Shown here piece after piece: positions 24,197 to 28,413 of a stretch of DNA of 28,413 bases. The notes beneath the pieces were generated by a model. The model did not search any database. It saw only the letters and a program-made list of their open reading frames with translations, and had not been told where the DNA came from. The position numbers and the translations under genes were made by a program. The DNA lies in IMG/VR virus record IMGVR_UViG_3300048837_000290, positions 1-28,413 of that record. The stretch is one strand, 5' to 3'. The stretch is from a virus. Numbering within the stretch: the first letter of the stretch is position 1; each line of letters starts with the position of its first letter.

Positions 24197-24218
24197 TTTT
24201 AAAATAATTTTAAAATAA
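24197..24218 (+). repeat. Tandem 11-base AT repeat upstream of the plus-strand promoter
   Basis: TTTTAAAATAA occurs twice back to back (24197-24207 and 24208-24218), ending 3 bases before the -35 hexamer. It fits an UP element for RNA polymerase alpha subunits, or a repressor site. Confidence 0.6.
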
Positions 24219-24221
24219 TTG

Positions 24222-24250
24222 TTGACACAAAGATAAATATAAAGTATAAC
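24222..24250 (+). promoter_or_regulatory. Near-consensus sigma70 promoter of the plus-strand operon
   Basis: TTGACA (24222-24227), a 17-base spacer and TATAAC (24245-24250), with the AT repeat upstream. Transcription would start near 24257 and read the plus-strand genes at 24301-25330. It is the best promoter in the window and needs no phage factor, so the operon is probably transcribed early or constitutively. The 237-base gap 24064-24300 holds this promoter and the weak opposite one, and nothing else I can see. Confidence 0.8.
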
Positions 24251-24300
24251 TTAATCATGAGTGAGGCGTAATTTAACCCAAACAACAAAAGGAGCAAGCC

Positions 24301-24768
24301 ATGAACGAACTTACCCACAAACAATTGCTTAACAAAATAAAACAGTATGATAATATAAACAACGAGGGTGGCGAAGGTTACAACCCGTACCGCGACGAGC
24401 TTTACCGAAGACAAGACGAACATGAAAAAAACCGCGAAAAATCATTAGAAGAAAAAGAATACGCCATCCTTAAAAAAAAGACATCCGCATATCGTCCAAG
24501 CGGATGTTACACCGATGCAGAAAAAGAATATTTAGAAAACCTTGAGAACGAATTGATTGATATTAGAAAAATGCAACATGACCGTTTTCTTAACACCTGG
24601 ACAATTGAAACTACAAAGATACGGCGCGAAGAGTGGAACACATTTGCAAGGGCAGCAATGGCAAAATACTCAAAAAAAGAAATTTCAGGAGTATTATTCA
24701 AAAAACAAAGAGAACAAGGATGGACAATGGAAGAGTTGAAAAAAGCAGTTAAAACACACAACCTTTAA
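24301..24768 (+). CDS. Unknown charged helical protein, first gene of the plus-strand operon
   Basis: Product of 155 residues with an AAGGAG ribosome binding site 7 bases before the ATG. The protein is highly charged and helical (RRQDEHEKNREKSLEEKEYA; TDAEKEYLENLENELIDIRK), with a C-terminal segment AMAKYSKKEISGVLFKKQRE then GWTMEELKKAVKTHNL that could be a small helix-turn-helix-like or effector-binding end. No enzyme motif or membrane segment is present. It is transcribed opposite to the surrounding phage genes from a strong promoter, as with morons, anti-host or control genes. I do not recognise a family. Confidence 0.7.
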   Translation: MNELTHKQLLNKIKQYDNINNEGGEGYNPYRDELYRRQDEHEKNREKSLEEKEYAILKKKTSAYRPSGCYTDAEKEYLENLENELIDIRKMQHDRFLNTWTIETTKIRREEWNTFARAAMAKYSKKEISGVLFKKQREQGWTMEELKKAVKTHNL

Positions 24769-24782
24769 AATAAAACCAACAA

Positions 24783-24802
24783 GCCACGGTGAAAGCCGTG
24801 GC
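24783..24802 (+). other. Short hairpin in the leader of the next gene
   Basis: GCCACGG (24783-24789), a 6-base loop and CCGTGGC (24796-24802) form a 7-base stem between the two plus-strand genes, followed by an A/T-rich run and the AGGA ribosome binding site. There is no U-run, so it is more likely an mRNA-stabilising or processing hairpin than a terminator. Confidence 0.6.
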
Positions 24803-24823
24803 ATTAAATAAAGGAAACTTGAC

Positions 24824-25330
24824 ATGGAAAACAAAATTGTAAAAGCAGCAAAGGCGGCAAAGGCAGACGGCTTTGAATACATGACCAGCGTTGTTAAATC
24901 TGTTTACTCGACTATTTACTTTAATGTTGTTGCAATAGATGACGTGATATCTAAAGGCAAGTGGATTGCTTGCCAGAAAAAAACAGGTTTTGGGTGGCAT
25001 GGCCCCGTAGGTGTTTCAGCTTCTGAGTTACCTGATAAGTGTATCGGAAAGGCAACCGCATTGGATAGATATTGCAAACAACAAAACAAAGCCCGTTTCG
25101 CCGGGCACAACAAAAGGATAAAGACAATGGAATTCAATAAAGAATACGTAAAAACAATTTTGGAAGAAAACTTTTTAAACTATGATGATTCATTAAGCTT
25201 ACGTGACTGTACCGAGCTTGAACTTGAAAACTACCCTGAATGTTTCAACTGTTTTTTTGAAACTTCCTGGGATGAACTGACAACAAATGAACAAAAAAAA
25301 CGAAAAGAACTTATTTTGAGCATAGTTTGA
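24824..25330 (+). CDS. Unknown two-part protein, second gene of the plus-strand operon
   Basis: Product of 168 residues with AGGA 9 bases before the ATG. Residues 1-~100 are a small basic-to-mixed domain (KAAKAAKADGFEYMTSVVKS; SKGKWIACQKKTGFGWHGPV; LDRYCKQQNK). Residues ~102-168, starting MEFNKEYVKTILEENFLNYD, are acidic with DDSLSLRDCTELELENYPEC. The junction (residues about 89-101) corresponds to a hairpin plus ribosome binding site and a second ATG, so the gene looks like two former genes read through in one frame. No family recognised for either half. Confidence 0.65.
   Translation: MENKIVKAAKAAKADGFEYMTSVVKSVYSTIYFNVVAIDDVISKGKWIACQKKTGFGWHGPVGVSASELPDKCIGKATALDRYCKQQNKARFAGHNKRIKTMEFNKEYVKTILEENFLNYDDSLSLRDCTELELENYPECFNCFFETSWDELTTNEQKKRKELILSIV
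25127..25330 (+). CDS. Possible separately translated acidic protein inside the previous frame
   Basis: An in-frame ATG at 25127 (codon 102 of the larger frame) is preceded by AAAGGATAAAGACA, a good ribosome binding site, and by a hairpin (GCCCG/CGGGC at 25091-25106). This repeats the leader design seen before the previous gene. The product would have 67 residues, be acidic and contain EELS-like helices (DELTTNEQKKRKELILSIV at the end). Either the shorter protein is made alongside the long one, or the long frame is a recent read-through created by loss of the first gene's stop. Confidence 0.5.
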   Translation: MEFNKEYVKTILEENFLNYDDSLSLRDCTELELENYPECFNCFFETSWDELTTNEQKKRKELILSIV

Positions 25331-25365
25331 ACAAAACCTGTCTCATGCATGGCACAAATAAAGTC

Positions 25366-25394
25366 GCCCTGGTGTAAAAGCCAGGGCTTTTTTT
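25366..25394 (+). terminator. Intrinsic terminator of the plus-strand operon
   Basis: The stem GCCCTGG/CCAGGGC (25366-25372 and 25381-25387) with an 8-base loop is followed by seven T (25388-25394). It ends the plus-strand operon 35 bases after its last stop. Read from the minus strand it follows the MazG stop directly, with a poorer U-tract, so it may work both ways between the converging operons. Confidence 0.9.
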
Positions 25395-25722
25395 ATCTGT
25401 TATCTCCGCTGCCAATGATCGTTCCTCTATCATTCCTGTTTGCAAGTTTATCGATATTGATTTCAGCAACTCTTTCAAGGGTAAAACCCAACTCCTCTGC
25501 TATATCTGCAACATACCAAAGTACATCACCTAACTCTTTTATGATTAATTCACGATACCCAGGCGGAAAAATGCCGTCATGATCTCGCATAAGCTTCTTT
25601 ACCTTTTCACCAACCTCGCCAGCCTCCCCGTTTAGGCCAAGTGTCGGGTACCAAAGGTTTTCCCCTTTGCCTGGATAAACAGCCGTAGTCTGTGCGGCTT
25701 TTTGGTATTCATTAAAGTTCAA
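25393..25722 (-). CDS. MazG-like nucleoside triphosphate pyrophosphohydrolase
   Basis: Product of 109 residues from a TTG start at 25720-25722. That TTG follows the preceding TAG directly and has GGAG 9 bases upstream, while the nearby ATG is out of frame. The MazG fold is marked by NGEAGEVGEKVKK with Glu33 and Glu36 and KELGDVLWYVADIAEELG with Glu63 and Asp66, the acidic residues that bind magnesium. Phage MazG-like enzymes hydrolyse non-canonical or regulatory nucleotides such as (d)NTPs or ppGpp. It is the last gene of the early-type minus operon and ends at the bidirectional terminator. Confidence 0.85.
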   Translation of the reverse strand: MNFNEYQKAAQTTAVYPGKGENLWYPTLGLNGEAGEVGEKVKKLMRDHDGIFPPGYRELIIKELGDVLWYVADIAEELGFTLERVAEINIDKLANRNDRGTIIGSGDNR

Positions 25723-26274
25723 CTATCTCTGCTCCTTTAAAATGTTTCTTTTTACGTATTTAAAAGCAAGGCTCGCTGAATTACATAAATCAAAATCAAT
25801 GCACTGTTCGCCAGCCAACCTGGCACAAACAGCATCGGAGAAATCTCTATATCTCCCAAGGCTGCGTTGCCTACCGTTATTTGATATTTTTACCTCCCAC
25901 TGGCCCCTGTTATTATCCCAACTAACGCCGGTTATTCCTGATTTATTATCATTTCGCGACCCAGTGTTCTTATTATTACAAGATTGTGACACTTCTCTTA
26001 GATTATTAATTCTATTGTCAAGACGATCTCTATTGATGTGATCAACCTGATGCTCTGGGAAATAACCATTAACAAAAAACCATATCAACCTGTGAGTATA
26101 GTATGCTTTATTGCCTATATAGACCTGCCTATACCCTGTGCTTTTATCGACACAGCCGGCTTCGTCTCCTGTTGCTACACGTGGACTCCTTGGTTTTTTC
26201 CATTTAAGAACACCAAAATCAGGATTATAATCAAACAATTCACGTATTTTTTTTTGAGTTAATTTTTCCTGCAT
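25723..26274 (-). CDS. HNH endonuclease with AP2-like DNA-binding domain
   Basis: Product of 183 residues from the ATG at 26272-26274, which has AGGAG 6 bases upstream; an upstream in-frame ATG (26340) lies in the previous gene and has no such site. The HNH core is HRLIWFFVNGYFPEHQVDHI then NRDRLDNRINNLREV, with His61, Asp78, His79 and Asn residues at 87 and 90. A C-terminal AP2-like domain follows (SGITGVSWDNNRGQWEVKIS, then GRYRDFSDAV). This pairing is typical of free-standing phage homing endonucleases. It is inserted cleanly between the cysteine-rich gene and the MazG gene, with stop and start abutting the latter. Confidence 0.88.
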   Translation of the reverse strand: MQEKLTQKKIRELFDYNPDFGVLKWKKPRSPRVATGDEAGCVDKSTGYRQVYIGNKAYYTHRLIWFFVNGYFPEHQVDHINRDRLDNRINNLREVSQSCNNKNTGSRNDNKSGITGVSWDNNRGQWEVKISNNGRQRSLGRYRDFSDAVCARLAGEQCIDFDLCNSASLAFKYVKRNILKEQR

Positions 26275-26299
26275 GCAAGCTCCTGGTATTCGTAGAGTG

Positions 26300-26896
26300 T
26301 CATTTGCGTAGCCTTTCAACGGTGGTATTAGCCATATCAATTACGCCGTCTTCGTGCCCGTGCCCGTAAAAATGTTTTGCTGCCGTTTTGTAATCAAATT
26401 CCCTAATTTTTAAAGCATCATCAAGTGACATGGGTGGCATGTAAAGTCCGTATTCGTTTGAAGTCCTGATAACGCTCTCGATGTATGACCAATGCGCGTT
26501 AATCATTTCTTCTATCTTGATTTTATTCTTTGAGACAACCGACTCTTGCCGATAATCTTTATCTTTGATTTTGGCTTTAAGCCTTGCATTTGCAGCGTCA
26601 ATCTCCGATCTCAAATTGTCTGACATCAACGGAGCATCGTGTTGCAACCTGGCATCATTGCTAAACCCTGACGCGTCTTTGCAATTATCGCAATTCTCAC
26701 CGCAATTCGAGCAATTCGAGCAAAGGCCGTTAATTTCAAAGTCTTTTTTGTTTCCCTCAATTGGCTTCCACTCAGCTTCCATATCGCTCTCATCGTTTGC
26801 ATAAATGCATGAGTACGGTGGCTCTGGATCAACGCATTGAACATCTACTATGCACGGGCCTGTTTGATCGTTACAATAGTTACAACTGTATTTCAT
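26300..26896 (-). CDS. Cysteine-rich protein, possible zinc binder, unknown function
   Basis: Product of 198 residues with a strong AAGGAG site 10 bases before the ATG. The N-terminal third has two Cys groups: CNYCND near the start and, at 59-72, CSNCSNCGENCDNC, a dense CxxC series that could bind zinc or an iron-sulfur cluster. The C-terminal two-thirds is helical and charged (RSEIDAANARLKAKIKDKDY; LDDALKIREFDYKTAAKHFY). The start overlaps the stop of the broken deaminase (TAATG at 26894-26898). I recognise no family. Confidence 0.75.
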   Translation of the reverse strand: MKYSCNYCNDQTGPCIVDVQCVDPEPPYSCIYANDESDMEAEWKPIEGNKKDFEINGLCSNCSNCGENCDNCKDASGFSNDARLQHDAPLMSDNLRSEIDAANARLKAKIKDKDYRQESVVSKNKIKIEEMINAHWSYIESVIRTSNEYGLYMPPMSLDDALKIREFDYKTAAKHFYGHGHEDGVIDMANTTVERLRK

Positions 26897-27166
26897 TATT
26901 CAATATCTCCTTCAAATTTTTCGAGCAAACCATACAGCACCGTATCTGTTAACTCGTCGTTATAATAATCACGATACACAACGTTTAAGATACCGGCATT
27001 GACTATCATTTTGGCGCATATCGAGCAAGGCTTGGATGTACCCTGTGCTTATGACTCTGCGGTTTTTAATTAATACGGCACCGACTTTGCGACGGATGCA
27101 AGTTGACCGTGTTGCAGCCAATTCCGCCATGGCAATGAAGTATTGATCCCATGATAGCCGGCTCAA
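26896..27166 (-). pseudogene. Broken dCMP deaminase: internal deletion with frameshift
   Basis: The first 43 codons (from a TTG at 27164-27166 overlapping the upstream TGA) match the start of phage dCMP deaminases: WDQYFIAMAELAATRSTCIR then RKVGAVLIKNRRVISTGY. The usual continuation with the first zinc motif (HAE) and about 50-60 residues is missing. The reading then resumes one base out of frame as PCSICAKMIVNAGILNVVYR then DYYNDELTDTV, which is the second zinc motif PCxxC and the C-terminus, ending at TAA 26896-26898. The unshifted frame stops at 26969 after an unrelated tail. Without the catalytic Glu and a zinc ligand the product cannot be active. The ends of the gene and the downstream overlap are intact, so the deletion looks recent. 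Confidence 0.85.
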
Positions 27167-27393
27167 TTGCTTGCACCTAATTTCTTCCGTTTTGCATTTT
27201 TAACCCATTTCAAACACTTCCACAATTCTTTGCATTCAGCATCATAAATATCAAGAAATTCTTGGCATGTAAGGCATGACTCCCCGTATAATGATCCCAT
27301 ATCGCAATCCATAAACTCTTTTTTCAATTCGTAGAGTTCGTTCTCCGAATTTGCAAGTGCGGCCTGGACTATTTCGATTGCTTTCTGTTTCAA
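27163..27393 (-). CDS. Small unknown helical protein with several cysteines
   Basis: Product of 76 residues from a TTG start (27391-27393), preceded by AGGGA. It is helical (AIEIVQAALANSENELYELK) with Cys in CDMGSLYGESCLTCQEFLDI and KELWKCLKW, and a basic C-terminus KNAKRKKLGASN. It overlaps the deaminase remnant (TTGA). Unrecognised; typical of small phage proteins in the nucleotide-metabolism neighbourhood. Confidence 0.6.
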   Translation of the reverse strand: MKQKAIEIVQAALANSENELYELKKEFMDCDMGSLYGESCLTCQEFLDIYDAECKELWKCLKWVKNAKRKKLGASN

Positions 27394-27421
27394 AATGATC
27401 CCTTTTTGATTTATAAAAGGA

Positions 27422-27438
27422 GCTGCCCGGACGGCAGC
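27422..27438 (-). terminator. Short hairpin after the small helix-turn-helix gene
   Basis: A 6-base stem (GCTGCC/GGCAGC) with a 5-base loop lies 42 bases beyond that gene's stop. Read on the minus strand it is followed by TCCTTTTATAAATC. It is a weak terminator or attenuator before the gene starting at 27393. Confidence 0.45.
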
Positions 27439-27479
27439 CCCATGTCATTCAGCTCTTACCGGTTTGCCGTGGCTGGTGG

Positions 27480-27650
27480 CTATTCCTGTTTGATCGCATC
27501 AATATGTTTTCTGACTGTCAAGTATGAAAATCCAGTGTCATTCTTGCAATCGGTAACCGTTTTATCTGGATTCTTTTTAAGCCAGGCCCGGATAATTTCA
27601 CGGTTCTTTCTTGCAAGTTCCTTCTTATGTTCGCCTTTTCCTGATTTCAT
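27480..27650 (-). CDS. Small helix-turn-helix protein
   Basis: Product of 56 residues from the ATG at 27648-27650, which has AGGA 7 bases upstream; the frame extends 14 codons higher without a ribosome binding site. After a basic N-terminus (KSGKGEHKKELARKNRE) comes IIRAWLKKNPDKTVTDCKND then TGFSYLTVRKHIDAIKQ, a winged helix-turn-helix with the recognition helix SYLTVRKHIDAI. Such one-domain proteins in phages act as regulators or as fragments of replication proteins. It has its own candidate promoter in the gap after SSB, and a hairpin follows it. Confidence 0.7.
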   Translation of the reverse strand: MKSGKGEHKKELARKNREIIRAWLKKNPDKTVTDCKNDTGFSYLTVRKHIDAIKQE

Positions 27651-27704
27651 AGCGTTTTCCTTTTTTTGTGGGTTTATATACAAGTAAAACAAACAATGAT
27701 TTTA

Positions 27705-27731
27705 TTTATACTTTAACATACTGTTTGTCAA
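27705..27731 (-). promoter_or_regulatory. Candidate promoter for the small helix-turn-helix gene
   Basis: On the minus strand TTGACA (27731-27726) and TATAAA (27710-27705) are separated by 15 bases, slightly short. They lie just after the SSB stop and would start transcription about 50 bases before the ATG at 27650. Confidence 0.4.
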
Positions 27732-27734
27732 TAC

Positions 27735-28205
27735 CTAAAAGGGAATTTCTGAGTCCGGACCGTCATCATACCCGTTGTTCTGATTATTTTGTGGCTGTTG
27801 CCGGCCTTGACTTTGCTGCCCTGGTGCAGGCTTGTTTCCTCTTCCTGATTGCTGGCCGCCACCGTTTGACTGCTTGCCACCCCCCAAAAAGGTAAAATTC
27901 TGTACCACAATTTCAGTCGCATAATGTGCCTGGCCTTCCTTGTCGTACTGTCTCGTTTGGAGTTTTCCTTCTATGTATACCTGACTCCCCTTAACAAGAT
28001 ATTTGCCAAGAACTTCGGCCTGTTTGCCGAAAGAGACGCATCGGTGCCATTCTGTTTTTTCCTGCTTTTCTCCTGTGCTTTTGTCAGTCCAGCATTCGCT
28101 TGTTGCAATCGTCATGTTACAGATTGCCGTGCCCTGATTAGAGTATCTAACTTCCGGGTCTTTGCCTAGATTACCAATTATCGTAGCGCGATTTACACCA
28201 GCCAT
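27735..28205 (-). CDS. ssb: Single-stranded DNA-binding protein
   Basis: Product of 156 residues with a perfect AAGGAGG site. The OB fold is clear: [20 protein letters not shown], then [20 protein letters not shown], then [20 protein letters not shown] then [16 protein letters not shown] Gly/Gln/Asn-rich linker follows ([20 protein letters not shown]) and the conserved acidic tip PDSEIPF, through which SSB binds partner proteins. It coats single-stranded phage DNA during replication and recombination. Length and domain order match bacterial and phage SSB. Confidence 0.95.
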   Translation of the reverse strand: MAGVNRATIIGNLGKDPEVRYSNQGTAICNMTIATSECWTDKSTGEKQEKTEWHRCVSFGKQAEVLGKYLVKGSQVYIEGKLQTRQYDKEGQAHYATEIVVQNFTFLGGGKQSNGGGQQSGRGNKPAPGQQSQGRQQPQNNQNNGYDDGPDSEIPF

Positions 28206-28209
28206 TTGT

Positions 28210-28359
28210 TTAATCCTCCTTTTTCAACTTTTTAAGATAATCATCAATAGCCCGTCGAACATGCTCGGCCATAGCCATGTATGTGCCTTTTTTGCCCTTA
28301 AAGAAACGTGACTTGTCGAGCTTTGTAACATCAATGCTTAGATTTAATCCAATTTTCAT
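28210..28359 (-). CDS. 49-residue protein upstream of ssb
   Basis: Too short for many gene finders, but it has a good GGGAG site 9 bases before its ATG and ends 4 bases before the ssb start, whose own ribosome binding site lies in its last codons. The product reads [20 protein letters not shown] then [20 protein letters not shown] then YLKKLKKED. The first ~28 residues resemble the start of small phage proteins often found beside recombination or SSB genes (pattern [19 protein letters not shown]). The end ([15 protein letters not shown]) looks like an amphipathic helix of a ribbon-helix-helix type. It may be a shortened or chimeric family member. Confidence 0.75.
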   Translation of the reverse strand: MKIGLNLSIDVTKLDKSRFFKGKKGTYMAMAEHVRRAIDDYLKKLKKED

Positions 28360-28360
28360 G

Positions 28361-28413
28361 CTATAAATCTCCCTTTTCTTCAATCTGGTTCAAACTTTTT
28401 ACTATGCCTTCAA
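28361..28413 (-). CDS. C-terminal end of an unknown gene at the window edge
   Basis: The last 16 codons (EGIVKSLNQIEEKGDL, then TAG at 28361-28363) end 1 base before the next ATG and contain that gene's GGGAG ribosome binding site, so they are likely coding. Nothing can be said about function. Confidence 0.6.
   Translation of the reverse strand, partial: EGIVKSLNQIEEKGDL

Noticed and set aside
26275-26340. N-terminal extension of the HNH protein
   Set aside because: The upstream ATG lies in the preceding gene and has no ribosome binding site; AGGAG precedes the ATG at 26274.

Overview
This window is part of a tailed phage or prophage genome with a siphovirus-type (long, non-contractile tail) late region. 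Almost every gene is on the minus strand, so the biological order runs from high to low coordinates. The host is probably a Gram-negative bacterium: the lysis genes include a signal-peptide lipoprotein next to a GH108-type endolysin, and initiation sites carry AGGAG-like ribosome binding sites. The moderately AT-leaning composition and protein flavour recall phages of sulfate-reducing Desulfobacterota, but that is only an impression. No integrase, repressor, tRNA, rRNA or CRISPR array is visible.

Layout. At 28413-25393 (minus) are early or replication-type genes: the end of an unknown gene, a 49-residue protein, SSB, a small helix-turn-helix protein, an unknown protein, a deletion-broken dCMP deaminase, a cysteine-rich protein, an HNH-AP2 endonuclease and a MazG-like hydrolase. 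At 24222-25394 a short plus-strand operon stands alone, with a near-consensus promoter, two or three unknown small genes and a strong terminator. At 24054-1 (minus) is the late operon: small and large terminase, portal, MuF head-morphogenesis protein, scaffold, major capsid, cement-like protein, neck and head-tail joining proteins, tail terminator, tail tube, tail chaperones G and GT (joined by -1 frameshifting), a 2309-residue tape measure, tail-tip or host-recognition proteins sharing carbohydrate-binding-like modules, and a lysis cassette.

The standout is at 19022-20014. The MuF gene is interrupted by a 327-residue intein placed exactly between Asn and Cys of the conserved HPN-CRC motif. 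On the opposite strand of the same DNA, in codon-for-codon register, lies a 310-codon gene for a Vsr-like (EDxHD/DUF559-type) homing endonuclease with two N-terminal helix-turn-helix motifs. It has its own ribosome binding site, a plausible sigma70 promoter lying within the intein's C-terminal splicing block, and a stop codon borrowed from the host gene's conserved Leu-His-Pro-Asn motif. Splicing domain and nuclease are thus encoded back-to-back on two strands rather than fused in one polypeptide. I know of no described intein with this architecture.
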